Below the pieces are notes generated by a model that did not search any database, had not been told where the DNA came from, and saw only the letters and a list, made by a program, of their open reading frames with translations. DNA of 64,000 nucleotides from Abelmoschus esculentus. Taxonomy: Eukaryota > Streptophyta > Magnoliopsida > Malvales > Malvaceae. Below, piece after piece: positions 10,726 to 23,028 of this stretch. The DNA is taken from positions 18,927,501 through 18,991,500 of the forward strand of contig JAUCBN010000026.1 of assembly GCA_035048815.1 (NCBI GenBank), in the 5' to 3' direction. A program made the position numbers and the translations under genes. Numbering within the stretch: the first letter of the stretch is position 1; each line of letters starts with the position of its first letter.

Positions 10726-11583
10726 TTTTTTACTTTCCAATGGTCAAAAAATTATAATTATTAGCACTTAATCAATATTTAACGTTGAATATAAAAATAA
10801 AATAAATGAGTCAATTAATTAGTTTATTCATGAATATAAATGAACAGAATATATTTTTATATGGGTTCATTCATTTATTAAATGAACATAAAAATATTGT
10901 TCATACTCGTTTATTTAACTTAATAAACAAATATTTTATGATCAATTTATGAACCCCAAATATATATTTTTTTTAATTTTTTATTGTTTTTAATCGTTTA
11001 TATTCAACTCATTTATCAACTAATCTATATCGAATTTAATAGAAATTTAATATAAAAACGATCCTTTTAATCTAATTTTATACATTTAGGACATCATGAT
11101 TTAAACTTTTAATATTGTTTAAGAAATTTATTGTCTCGTTCGGTTAGATGTTGGTGATTTTTTTACCATTTTCTTTTACTTATATTTAGATGTACGGAAA
11201 CATATTAAATTTAAGATTCCTGCGGTTTCACTTAGGCTTGTTGTAAGAACCTGGCCCATGGTGTAGGTGACGGTTGCGAAGAAGACGCCATGCACAGACC
11301 TTAATTCTCTGAACCATGGGAGAACGAACACCGCCAATTGCCTCCGCGAATCAGTAGCAGTAAAACCAGGTACTCCACACTATTTAACATCACAGGAACA
11401 CCACTATTCCTCCGCAATTGGCTTGTCTTGGCTCGTCTCCGGTCACTGTCTTGTTGCATTCAATAAAAATAATTGTGTGCAGGACTTTGGCCTGGAAACC
11501 CTTTATTATCTACTTGTCTATTTGTCTTGCTCTTTTGCCTACAGGACTGAAACATAAAAGCCGGAAAGCAAAAGGAGCTAAAC

Positions 11584-12916
11584 ATGGCCACTCTGGACAA
11601 CCAAACTATTACTTTATTTCTCTTGTGTTTATCATTTGTTGTAATAATCCCGACACTGCAGGCTCACATCGCAGAATACGACGATTACTGGAGGGAACGT
11701 GAGTTGCAGGCGAAAGAAAATTTGGAAAACGAATATCATCCCAACCCAGAGCAAGTCACTGAGCATTTCAACGACCGTGTTGGACGGACGTTGATGGGGT
11801 TCGCTGCTAACACTACGCGACGGTGGTTGAGGAAGAAGCATGTAATTAGTTCCTGTAAGGCAACCAACCCCATCGACCAATGCTGGCGCTGTGATCCGAA
11901 CTGGGAGAAAAACAGGAAGAGGCTGGCTGATTGCGTTATTGGATTCGGACGTAATACTACTGGTGGAAAGAAAGGACCAATCTATATCGTGACTGATGCT
12001 GGGGATGATCTTTTAAACCCTGCACCGGGGACTCTACGGCACGCCGTCACCCGGGACGGGCCACTTTGGATCACCTTCGGAAGAAGCATGATCATCAGAC
12101 TGAAAGAGGAGCTTTTAATGACGAGCGATAAGACCATTGATGGTAGGGGAGCCAACGTTCATATTGCTTACGGCGCTGGGATTACAATCCAGTTTATGAA
12201 GAATGTTATTATCCATAACATCCATATTCACCACATTCTTCCGGGGAACGGTGGTTTGATTCAAGACGGTGCAAATCACATCGGGTTAAGGACGAGGAGT
12301 GACGGTGATGGGATTTCCATTTTCGGGTCGACCAACATTTGGCTCGACCATCTTTCCATATACAAATGCTCCGACGGGATTATCGATATCATTCAGGGAA
12401 GCACCGCCATCACCATTTCAAACTGTCACATCACTGACCATAACGACGTGATGTTGTTCGGAGCAAGCGACAGTTACACTCCGGACGAGAAGATGCAGAT
12501 CACTGTTGCATTCACTCGTTTTGGTAAGAATTTAGTACAAAGAATGCCGAGGATCCGGTTTGGGTTCGTCCATGTTGTCAACAACGACTACACGTACTGT
12601 GAACATGTATGCCATAGGCGGCAGTAGCCACCCGACGATTATCAGCCAAGGCAACCGGTTCAGAGCTCCGCGGAACATAGCGGCGAAAGAGGTGTTGAAG
12701 AGGGAGTTTACGAATCCGGAAGTGTGGAAGAACTGGGACTGGAGGTCGGAGGGCGACGTGCTGTTGAACGGTGCAATTTTTATTGAATCTGGAGATCCGA
12801 ACGCGGCCAAGAAATATGGAGTTCATAAAATGTTGGCGTTTAAACCGGGTAAGAAGGTGCCGCTACTGGTTGAGTTTTCCGGCACACTTATCTGCTCACC
12901 TTCCAAGCCTTGTTAA
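11584..12916 (+). CDS. Pectate lyase (PL1), single frameshift near the C-terminus
   Basis: A secreted Ca-dependent lyase of de-esterified pectin. ATG at 11584 gives a signal-peptide-like start (LFLLCLSFVVIIPTLQA). Family blocks follow: CWRCDPNWEKNRKRLADCVI, GTLRHAV, KTIDGRGANVHIAYGAGITI, GDGISIFGSTNIWLDHLS, GSTAITISN, HNDVMLFGASDSYTPD and QRMPRIRFGFVHVVNNDYTY. The catalytic RxPxxR is present, although the usual Cys in RMPRCRFG is Ile. After NDYTY the frame runs to a stop at 12627. An extra T in TACTGTGAACATG (about 12597) would explain this, because the neighbouring frame continues WNMYAIGGSSHPTIISQGNR to TAA at 12916 (about 443 aa). No introns are seen, so a retrocopy is possible. It resembles pollen LAT56/LAT59-type lyases. 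Confidence 0.85.
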
Positions 12917-13731
12917 CCATCGGCGTGTGGAGTTTTCCTCCGTCTCTCAACTCTCATCACCGCCGTGGAATATCCGGAAATTGTTTCTTTCTTGTGTTCC
13001 GGACAAGGTTGATCAATCTTTTATGGATACGAAAATTTTTCCAGCTGATTTTTTAACTTTATTTTCCTTGTAAGGTGAAAGAATTATTTTTATTTTTTTA
13101 TTTATTTTGAAGGAGATATTAATGAGAAAGAATATTTCCAAATTTTATGTGTATTAACAAGTACTTGTGTATATTTTAATTTATATTTGATGTTATGTTC
13201 GAGAAGATCAATAAAATTATTTAACAAAAAATATTTTTAAAAATTATTGAAATAATAAAATTATAAATATTAATGATAAAATGTATTTTTACGTTATTAT
13301 AAAAAAATATATATTATAGCTGTGTTTTTTGGTGATGAAAAATGTACATTTATCAACAATAGTAATTAAGGGTATGTATTTAGTAAATTTGACGATGGTT
13401 TAATTAAATTAATTAAAATTTTTAAAATTTTTATCGTTAATTAAATTAAAAATATTTATAATCAAATTAATCGGTCAAATTGAATTTATTTTGATTAATT
13501 TGATCGATTTTAGAATTAATTAAAATTTATTATAAATTTTTGAATAAATTACATAATAAATCACTAAATTATGATAAAATAATTTTTTAGTAACCTAATT
13601 TTTATTTCATTCTAATTTGATTAAAATTTAATAATTAAAAATAAATATAATATATAATAATTTTGATTAATTTAACTAATTAACCGATTTCGAATTTAAT
13701 TAACCGGATCCAATTTTAGATACTAAATTTT
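12917..13731. other. Very AT-rich convergent spacer
   Basis: Presumed 3' UTR of the pectate lyase, then a TTAATT-rich stretch (about 13370-13720) with repeated AATTAATCGG / GATTAATTTGATCGATT and ATTAACCGG motifs in both orientations. No gene seen. Confidence 0.45.
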
Positions 13732-14322
13732 TTAGAAATCCCAAAGAAAAGATTCTGGAATTAAAATCCCATCAATATTCTCCTCGTCATACCGGATGTT
13801 GGGAAACGGTGATCCGAGAAAATCACTTGAGAAATCATCAAATCCGGGGAATATCAACCCGTGATTACCCGAACCGGTTGTAAAAGAATCCAGAAACGAC
13901 CCATCCATGGGCAACTCATTGTCGACCTGTATCATCCCGTCCGAAACCGACGGCGATGGAGATGGTGATTCAGATTGAAACCTTGAGTTTGATTCCTCCG
14001 ATTTAGTCGTCGGAATGTCCGAATAAGCAAACCGTGCTGCTGCGGCTTGGATTTGGTTCCGTGTCAAAGACCTACCTCCGTCTATCTCGGGTGGGTTATC
14101 TGGGAAATTGAACTTCGCAGAACGGCCGCGTAAACAAAAAAGCGCTGCGTCGAAAGCACGTGCTGCTTTCTCTGCTGAGTCGTAAGATCCCAACCAAATC
14201 CTTTCCCTGCTGTTTGGCAGTCTGATTTCCGATACCCATTTCCCCCATTTCCGCTTGCGAACGCCCTTGAACTTCGAATCGTTTCTCTCGACTTCAGGCT
14301 TTTCGCTTGTGTGTTTCACCAT
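13732..14322 (-). CDS. ERF018: AP2/ERF transcription factor, ERF017/ERF018 (ORA47)-like
   Basis: A single exon of 196 aa. The start MVKHTSEK resembles the MVKQ start of ORA47, and the end IPESFLWDF matches the LWDF terminus of that group. The one AP2 domain is at about residues 18-74 (FKGVRKRKWGKWVSEIRLPN, RERIWLGSYDSAEKAARAFD, ALFCLRGRSAKFNFP), with the DREB-type VSEIR. An acidic, Ser/Pro-rich activation region follows. ORA47 is a jasmonate-induced activator of JA and ABA synthesis genes, so the JAZ gene 6 kb away is a meaningful neighbour. Intronless, as is usual for the group. Symbol chosen by similarity; ERF017 is the alternative. Confidence 0.9.
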   Translation of the reverse strand: MVKHTSEKPEVERNDSKFKGVRKRKWGKWVSEIRLPNSRERIWLGSYDSAEKAARAFDAALFCLRGRSAKFNFPDNPPEIDGGRSLTRNQIQAAAARFAYSDIPTTKSEESNSRFQSESPSPSPSVSDGMIQVDNELPMDGSFLDSFTTGSGNHGLIFPGFDDFSSDFLGSPFPNIRYDEENIDGILIPESFLWDF

Positions 14323-14440
14323 TGTTTACGTGATAATCTGAGTTATCTTCTTTGTTTTGAATCCTGGCTGCAGAGGATGTAATTCTCGTTGTTGCTGTTG
14401 TTGTTTGTAGAGTGATATATTGGGGAGAATCTGCCTGCTT

Positions 14441-14447
14441 ATTTATA
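14441..14447 (-). promoter_or_regulatory. TATA box of the ERF gene
   Basis: The minus strand reads CTATAAATAAG about 120 bases before the start codon, a well-placed TATA motif. No functional evidence. Confidence 0.5.
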
Positions 14448-14689
14448 GTTCTATGAGGGGAAGCCATGGTTGCTGATTGAGAGTGAGCAGTCAAAGACAG
14501 ACGCGTTTGATATAACGTTCGCCGGGATGGCAAAAAACCACGTACCAGACCTGATTCGTTCGGGTATTTTAATAAAAAATTTTGGTTTTGGGATAGATCG
14601 AATATTGAAATAAAAAATAAAGTATAATAATTTTAAATTTAGAGTAAAAAAACTTTAATCTTTTTATCTGATTTTATATATTTAATTTA

Positions 14690-14795
14690 ACATTAATCGC
14701 TCAATCATTCTAATGACATCACTAATACTCAAACCCCTGACCTCTAAGAAGAACAATTGTTCCTTTAATCACTTGAGCTAGAAGACTCTTGCATA
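14690..14795 (-). repeat. SINE-like repeat, copy D
   Basis: On the minus strand this is the most complete copy: TCTAGCTCAAGTGATTAAAG (A-box-like), AACAATTGTTCTTCTTAGAG, GTCAGGGGTTTGAGTATTAG (B-box-like) and GATTGAGCGATTAATG. It shares these blocks with copies B, C and E. Confidence 0.65.
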
Positions 14796-16976
14796 TAACC
14801 TTTAACTTTTAGACGAATTGAAGTCTAGTTTGAATTTTTATATTTTCTGGACGAGAGAGATATTTAAATTTTTAAATCGAGACAGAATAAAATATGATAA
14901 TTTATTTTTTAAACGGGTAATCAAAAATTCGTCATGTCTTATTATTATCTCTAATGTTCTAAAGCCAAAAAATATTTAATAATATTGATATAATATCATT
15001 TGAGGTTCTCTTTAAAAAATTAATAGATAAATCTTATCTTCTTAAATTTTAATAAATAAAATTTATTTTTTATTTTAAATTTTAAATAAATATATTTTTA
15101 TTAACATATAAAAAATAAATATTGACCTAAAAATAAAATAAATAAATTATATTAACCAAAACTAAAATTTATATTATAAATTAAATTCATCAAATAATTT
15201 TTTTTTCACGCGTTTAGGTTTTGTCCGAGGTGGTATTTCCATCGCTTGGCTTTTTTATTCCACGTGACTAAATCCCACATCTTGAACTAACACTACTATT
15301 TTATTTTTATTTTTAAATAATTATTCTAATAAAAGAATTACCACTCCTCTTTTATTTTTAATTTTAAATAATTAATTTAATAAAAGAAAAGTACAAGTCA
15401 GAGAATTGTTTATTGGGTCATTTTAAAAACCATATAAACATGTTGCATGCAATAGTTAACAACACATGCATTAATTAAAAATGTAATGAAAAATAGAAAA
15501 GTTTTCAAAAATACAAAAAATAATAAAAATTTGTATTAATAACGGGAAAAATAAATATTAATTATATAAAAAATTTAATAATTTAATTTATTATATTTAA
15601 TCAGATAACTATTTTTCTGAAAAAATAATATAATTATTGTTAATGTTCAAAAATTATTTTTAGTTTTGTAAAGAGTGTTAGATGTATTATTTTAAATAGT
15701 AATATTCGTTTAAATTTTACGTTTCTTAGGCATCAAGTACTTCAGATATTACTTGTAAATATTAGTTATCGTATTAGTTTTTTTAAAAGTTTATACTAAT
15801 AAATTACCCGATTTATATTTTATCATATATGAAAAACATTTAACTCTTAAAATGACAATAACAAAAAATTAAATATAAATATTTAAAAATATATTTATAG
15901 TTTAATTTTTTATTTTATATTGTACGCATTAGACTATCAGTGTCAGTCTTGGTGTTATTTTCAAAATTAACTTTAAATTTTCTTTTACTAGAATAATAAT
16001 AATTAGGATCACAATTAATAATTATGATAAATATAATCTGTGTTTACTATATTTGAATCGACTATTTTCAGTTAACTCTAAAGGTAAAATTATCTTGGAT
16101 GGAAAGCAATATGAATATTGAATATCCGTACGATCCCTCTATTTATTTCCCTATATTTTTATAATTTTAATGATTTATTAATAAAAGCTAAAAATAATTT
16201 ACTAAAAATATTAAATTAATTGTTAAAAATAACAAAATATATTTTCGTTTATGCTCAAAAACATTAAAATGTATTTATTTTAGTCCCTATTATTCAACAT
16301 TGACATGCTTACACTCTGCAAAATCTCAGCTTCTAGGAAAGCACTTTGATTATGATATACGACTAAAATCTATAAAAATACAATTATCTCAGGAAATCCA
16401 CTCTTCAAACATCTCCAAAGGGTAAAACTAGCTTTAAGAAAAACGTGATTATATGTAGCAAAATCAGATTTGGTGACGAAAACACTTCTTTAACAACAGT
16501 AAATAAATGCAATCACCTGGAAAGTACCTTGTGTCGAGAGATTACTTTTCAAAAATCACGTTTGGAAAGTACCATGTGCCGAAAACTGGCAGAAGGAAGC
16601 ATCAGTTGCAGCATGCAAAACCAACAAAAATTCATGCTAATTGTACAAGAGATGGAATGAGTTCTTACATCATAGTCATTTACAGGAGATAAGAATATCA
16701 GATCAGATATATCAATATAATGGTTATATATCAATGGTTCTATATGGCATTGGCACCTTGCCATGTCTCTTCTACCGACAAAGGCGAAGTCGGAAGAGTT
16801 GATGTTGAAGTTAATTAAAACATGGTCTTCCTGCCAACTTCATGGCAGTGATTCTAAAATTTAATACCTTCATTTGATGTGGAAGGGCTTGGTTAAATTG
16901 CATCTTTCATTGTGGAGCTCAAGCAAAGTTCCAACAGATATCTGTTTGTTATTTCTATCTGAATTTACAAACCTTT

Positions 16977-19900
16977 TTATCTGTTGAATGAAGCAGCTGA
17001 GGTATCATCGTATTGTCCTCTCCACGCGTTTCCACTGTCGGTTCCACTGCATGCTTGATTGGGAACTGCCACATTTCCAAGATCACCATCCAAGCTCATC
17101 TGCTGTACTTCAGCAGATGACAATATCTTTATGCTCTGAACACAACTTACGAATTCTCTGCAAAGAAATTTGAGATTTTGATAAGGATGAATTGAAACCA
17201 AAACTAAAAGTTGATGGGAGTTCGAATTGGAGTTCACTTACTCCCAAGGATCATCACCAACAAGTAATATGTCGTTTTCATGATCCACATAAACTAATTT
17301 CCAGTCGGAACTTTGTGGATCTTCCAGCTGCCCTTCAATACCAAACATGCGTGCTAGATCGTGTCGGAGTTCATCATACCCTTTGTAGCGGGTCACATCA
17401 ATCGATCTTCCTACGGAGCCATGCTTTTGCACCTTCATTTATTTTAAATCAGTACCATACATTAGAGTTTTCAGAAAAAGACGGACACAATTGACCATGT
17501 TATAATGAGGGAAGGTTTTAATAAACGCAATAAAGAAAGTGGACTATTTGTAGATTTAGACAACAAGGTGCAAAAATATAAGTGAAGGAAAAAAAATACT
17601 GAGAAACTTGTAATTTCAACAGGAAATCTAGTTTATTTTTATCTTCAACTCATATTTCGGGCTCATAAACTCTCTATTACGAGGTACAAAAAATCCAAAC
17701 ATAACTGAATCTATGGTTTTCCTACTACTGAATTTCAAAAAAAATAGGGTGTGTGTAAACATCCACCCTTTCTTTGTATCTAGAGCGAATGAGATAACAT
17801 GCATAACCGTAATCAGTGGGGTGTGGTTACATACCTTTGTATATGTTCGCATCCGTTGAGTTTGGTTGGCCCACAATCCACCATTTAGGACTCCTGTGTC
17901 ATTGATGGCAACATCATTAGAGCACCCCGTCTTGAAAGGTATGTTTGGTACACCAAACGACTGAGAGCTTATTGCTGCAGTAGACAACTCTGCATCAATA
18001 TCTCTCGGGTTGCCACCGTAGCTAGAAAACAGATTTTGAAGATCCTTTTGAGAGTCATATCCCCTCGACAACAGAGTGTCAGGAGCCAATCCATCAATAT
18101 TAGCTGTAAAAGGAAGATTGTTCCGAGGATGTGATTGAACATCACCTTCCAGAAAGGGAGGGAGGGAGAAATTATGCTGGGTGGTGCCTGCATCCAGGCA
18201 GTATGATGTTCCAGAAGAGGATGCTTCTAATTGATCTGTCATGGTACTTTTGTACTTTGACAGTTCTGGTCCTCTGGATGTGGGTAGTTCATGTTTGATT
18301 CTTATATCAGGCTTGCTCTGAAGCTCTTGAACGAGGGTACTTGAAGGCTCAACAAGCGAATCTGTCACCAACATGGGCGGTACTTGCTGGGTTTTGTTTA
18401 GGAAATTCAATGGGGAAACCTGACAATTATTGGTAGAAGGAGAGGTTGAACATGAAGGTGCATCTCCATCAGTAAGACCAGAATGGGTTCTCATAGCAGT
18501 AAGAGGCTTGTTATGAACTTGAGGTTGGTTCACCGGAAGTTGCTGAGGCTGGACAGGCATTGATGTTGAGAAGCCATTGCTGCCAAGAGGTTGTGATTGG
18601 CTCTGTGAAAGAGGCAATTGCTGCAATGGTTGGTTTTGTTGATGGGTTGGTTGTTGCTGCACCATTGGAGGCTGCTGCAATAGTGATCCAGCTGGGGAGA
18701 GTAACTGTTGAGATGACTGCTGCTGCTGCAATTTCTGTAACAGTTGTAATTGAAACTGTTGCTCTGCGAAGCCCTGCTGAGACAATTGCATCATCTGTGG
18801 CTGCTGCTGTGTCATCTGGGACAAGCTTTGTTGCAACAACTGTAGTGGTGACTGCTGCAACTGTTGTTGTTGTTGTTGTCTCTGTATGAGGTTAGTTTGC
18901 TGTTCCATCTGTTGCTGAATCTGTGTATCTTGCGGTAATGATGTCAAAGGATATGAAGTTTTATTGGCAGAGAGGATAGTTTGGGCAGACGGGCTATTGC
19001 TTGTCAGCAATTGTTGCTGCTGAAGTTGCGAGTAAACAGCTGGCTGATGCAAATTTTGATTTGGGATCTGGTTAGAGGCAACAATTCCATTTACTTGAGA
19101 CGGAAGGAATGCCTGCTGTTGCAACTGCTGCGGTGGTAGCGGCTGTCTTTTTTGTTGTTGCTGTAGCAGCTGCTGCTGCTGCTGCGATGGAGGTGGCTGT
19201 GGTTGTGGCTGTGATTGTGGCTGAGGCTGTTGTTGGTTTAGAAGATGTGGTTGAGGCTGAAGTTGCTGCTGTGGTTGTTGTTGCTGATGTCGCTGCAGTT
19301 GCTGTAGGGATTGCTGCTGCTGTTGATTTAAAGGGGTCTGCAATAACTGCTGAAGTTGCTGCTGTTGGGCCCATGTCATAGGTGTCTGAGGCAACTGGTT
19401 GACTTGGTTTGTATTTGCTTTGTTAAATTGCATATTCGACGCGGGTAATCCAGGAGACTGGAAATTCAATAATTTGGCAGGATCATCAGTGCTAAGGCTA
19501 TTGTGGAGCGGATTTGAAGAAAGCATCGATGGAAAGAATCCTGATTGAGCAGCTGGAAACTGGTTATTCTGCTGCATGCTCATCCATTGAACTAAACTCA
19601 AACCAGGGAAGATTGAACTCGGGGCATCTTTCATACCAAAGTCATCTCCAAGCCATGGCATAGCTCTTTTGAAGGCATTCTCGATATCTGACTCATCATC
19701 TGCAAATCTCTCAAGAGATTAAAACTAAGTTCTTGAAATTTAGTATTATTTGTCAATATTTAAAGTAAGGTATGCACCACAAATATGATTTACCTGGCAT
19801 CCCTGGTTGCTTGGGAAACCGAGGCCTGAAAAACGGAGGTGGACAAATGTAGAAAGGAGTTATGACAGGCTCAATGTCCCAAACTGAAACTCGGGTGGGC

Positions 19901-22588
19901 CGATCACCAGCAGTAGATTCATCCCATCCAACCTGTTGAGAAATTAAAAAAAAGTAGCCAAAATTTAAAAATACAATAAGTGGCATTTTCTCGATGTGCA
20001 ACAACACCTTGACTTTAAAATAAGATCAACTGGGAAAGAATCTCAAACCAACGACAAAAAAAGAAAATACCTGAATGGAAAGAAAAAGAACAACAAAAGC
20101 TATATTGGCATTCAGGATGTCAGTAAAAATACCTGAAGATTACGCCATTGTGAATTTTTCCATCTCATGGCATCCAAGTCGCTGATACCAGTAATCGTAC
20201 CCATGTACCTGCGCACCCCGGACTCCTCTGTTTCAAACATCATTCTAAACCGCATGCCAAGGGAAACTTGTGTATACATAGCTTTGTTATACTTCGCTAA
20301 GGGTATCACAAATTCAGAAGGGCTTGCCCTGTCGAAATTAATAAAATCTTTTTAGACCTTCAATTATCCTTTTCTGGTGATTCGGAAATAAACATGGATC
20401 TATATACAGCAAAATGTATTATATCAATACCTTGGATTGTAGAATATAGTAAATGGACTGTTATTTGCCGCAGCATGAGCTGCAGCAGCAAGGATCCCAA
20501 TATGCATGCTATCACTCGAAATTACTGACGAAGAGAGAGCTGGTTGTTGTCTATTTGCACGTCTTGTACCCAAGAGAAGTTGAGACTTCTCATCTCTACA
20601 TTCAAGCAATGAATCTCAGTTAAGCAGCAAAATGGACAATAATCTATTGAAATTCTAAGGAATACAACTGTTAATGCATGTGTGAATATTTGCAGGCATA
20701 CATGTATATGAATCGTACCTAATGAAAAGAACGGAATCACCGGCAAAGAGTCTTTTCGTGCTAACAAAGACACTCCAACCAGTCGTCAGAAGGTGCCTCT
20801 TTGGTTGTCCTGCAAAGAAGCCATTAATCATTTAGATATGATATTCCATTCTAATGCCTGTCACATTAAATAAGTAAGCTACCATAATATGCAGAACAAA
20901 TGCTTCGACTTATTAGTATCACCCCAAAGCATTAATAATGAAGTGTAAATCAAACTTCAAGTGAACTATGAAACTAACTTTCGAAACTTTACCATAAATG
21001 TTCAAGGAAGAAAGGAAATGGCCATCCCTACCACGTATACTTCCCAAAAGAAAATGATTTTATTTTACACCAAAATGTTTTTAGTAGCATGGAAGTTAAT
21101 AAGAAACACTAATGAAAAGAAAGTAATGATTACATAGCAACATAAAACGGAAGGACAATGACACCTTGAAGAGAAAGATACCTCGATAAATGTGTCTAAA
21201 TGTCCATGTATTGTCATGTAAATCTTTAGCTACTAGCTCCTGAGCAGGTGGTTGCATCGAGAAATCCTATACAATATCACCATTTTGATTTTAGGAAAAA
21301 TGAACACAAAATGCTTCCATCAGACCTCCTAAGTCTTAATAATAGAAATCAAAAATTGGAAGTTTCTATGCACCAGAGGAGGGAAGATCTTCTCAGCTGC
21401 TCGTCGAGGCACAGAAAATCCACCATGAGTGCTAGTGTCACTCGCTGTAAGAGTCTTGCAAAAGAATTCGGCGGGTTGTCTGCTTTGCTTGAGGGCCATA
21501 TCAGATGCCAGTAACGCTTCCTTGTCATACTGTAGAAAAATACTTTAAAGATTCATACCATATTTCATTGAAGGAGAAATAAAAGGAAGAGTGGCGACTC
21601 TGCAATATCCATGAATTAATTCTCAAATCAAATATAGCTGACCTACTTTGTTCACAGGTTGAAGTGTCATCTGGGCATACACCTCATCGGTTTCTGGATC
21701 AGCCTGATTCGAAGTTTAGAAGATCGAACCAATTAGTAACTTCATTAAATCATACAACTTACCTTCCATACATCATTTTGACCTTTACAAAGTTATCGTC
21801 ATGCATCATATATACCATACAAGATCCTATTCACATTGCAGTTATGACTCCGCACCCAACAATAACTACAAACTAACCAGATAGCACATGGATGCACCGG
21901 GACCTATAGCCAACAAACGAACTTGGCATGTAAACAGAAATATTGTCTAAAATATGAAAGATATGTTGTCAAACCAAAGTTGCTGATACTTGCACAAAAC
22001 TCATTTTGGAAAATCCGTTTCCCTTTCAATGACCAAATAAATGAGAAAATCGGGACAAGGGTGTCGCGCTTTTGCTTACATGCAATGTTACATTATGGAG
22101 CATGCAAATCAACTTGGAAGGAAGGTTAGGATAGCTTGGAATGAAATCTGTCTCCTTTTGCATTGATGCTGCAACCTGTAAAAAATATATCATGATTAGA
22201 GAAAATTCCATGAAAGGCCAGATCAGGCCGAGGGATACTCCATTCAAACGGATGAGAAAAACATCTCACTTGCTCGCTGTGACCTTGCGGAAAGTAAACA
22301 ACCAAACTTCCAACTGGAGGCAAAGAAACAAGTGGTCCAGCACAAGCATGCCATAACTCTGAATTGATTCTCTTACTTTCTGCTGCTTTAAAAAAACCAA
22401 CCAGAATATTAATCCAAAATCCCAAAATTCCTCACACAAAGAAGAAGTCCCAAGAATTATTATAAAGCATCAGCTTGCAAAAAGTTCTCAAAATCCATAT
22501 TCTTCTAAAATTTGAACTACTCAAAGAAAAATATTCACAGTTAAAAGTTACCATGAATATTCTTATATAACACTTCATATCTGAACAC

Positions 22589-22666
<78 letters not shown>

Positions 22667-23028
22667 ATCTCAAACTCAAACCTTCTCCCCCATTAAAATG
22701 AGGAAAAGTTTACACTCGGTTACCATATCCTTCACTTTTAATCTTGTTATTTGCTTGTATCATGAAAAGGGGATTTTATAGGATTTCTAAAAAAAGACGT
22801 GACATTTTATATGACAAATGTAGAGCATTAAAACAAAATCAATACCAGGTAATCATTCATCTAAACCAAAAACAACTTAAGATAGATCTGGTTAACATAG
22901 GAAAACCCAAAGACTAGTTTGACTCCCAAAAAAACTGAAACTGAGTTAAAGGAAAACAAAATGGATGAGTTAAGAGAAACCAGACCTTCTGCAGAATTTG
23001 CCATTAATCCATTTGGTGGAGCCTTCAT
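16977..23028 (-). CDS. ARF19: Auxin response factor 19 (ARF7/ARF19 clade activator)
   Basis: An auxin-regulated transcriptional activator. Thirteen exons join in frame to 1124 aa: 22986-23028, 22270-22379, 22080-22175, 21647-21703, 21374-21529, 21182-21266, 20719-20809, 20431-20595, 20133-20328, 19794-19932, 17835-19699, 17242-17432, 16977-17157. The start is MKAPPNGLMANSAE. The B3 DNA-binding domain is at about 124-226 (ASDTSTHGGFSVPRRAAEK), then the ARF dimerisation domain (HAAANNSPFTIFYNP, FRMMFETEESGVRRYMG). Exon 11 is a long Gln-rich activation region. The PB1 (domain III/IV) at about 1000-1085 has the basic KHGSVGRSIDVTRYKGYDE and the acidic WKLVYVDHENDILLVGDDPW. The C-terminus SGNAWRGQYDD..SFNR matches ARF19 rather than ARF6 or ARF8. 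A long frame through exon 11 runs past its GTATGT donor and should not be taken as the protein end. Confidence 0.96.
22591..22663. repeat. (CA)n(TA)n compound microsatellite in ARF19 intron 1
   Basis: About 21 CA units (22591-22632) run directly into about 16 TA units (to 22663). It lies in the 606-base first intron. It creates a spurious Cys-Val frame on the minus strand. Confidence 0.97.

Larger units (their letters stand above)
9112..11583. other. AT-rich intergenic region with SINE-like repeats
   Basis: Three copies of a dispersed repeat lie here (listed separately), plus a short (TA)n run near 9905-9921 and a GTTCAT-rich stretch at 10825-10990. A less AT-rich island at about 9960-10135 contains TACGTGGCGC, an ABRE-like ACGTGGC core. 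I see no ORF of note before the pectate lyase, and the open frames at 11267-11557 do not resemble a protein I know. Confidence 0.5.
14323..16976. other. AT-rich spacer between the ERF gene and ARF19
   Basis: The first 230 bases are ERF promoter/leader. The rest is strongly AT-rich with one SINE-like copy at 14690-14795. The last 500 bases (from about 16440) are less AT-rich and contain a duplicated GGAAAGTACC..TGTG block (16520 and 16565). They probably hold the ARF19 3' UTR near 16860-16976. Small open frames here look random. Confidence 0.45.

Noticed and set aside
11267..11702. Short open frames just upstream of the pectate lyase
   Set aside because: No family features, overlapping frames, and the pectate lyase ATG at 11584 starts a convincing signal peptide.
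18560..19381. Ala/Val- and Thr/Ala-rich frames opposite or beside the ARF19 Gln region
   Set aside because: They are CAG/CAA repeats read in other frames (GCT, GTT, ACA), not separate genes.
17628..19661. A single 677-residue reading frame taken as a complete Gln-rich protein
   Set aside because: It is exon 11 of ARF19 read through a GTATGT donor at 17834 into intron. The true product continues with VQKHGSVGRSID in exon 12.
22432..22629. Cys-Val repeat frame on the minus strand
   Set aside because: A translation of the (CA)n microsatellite in an intron.
16977..23028. Assignment of the ARF as ARF6 or ARF8
   Set aside because: The start MKAPPNG, the very long Gln-rich exon and the end SGNAWRG..SFNR match ARF19/ARF7 instead.
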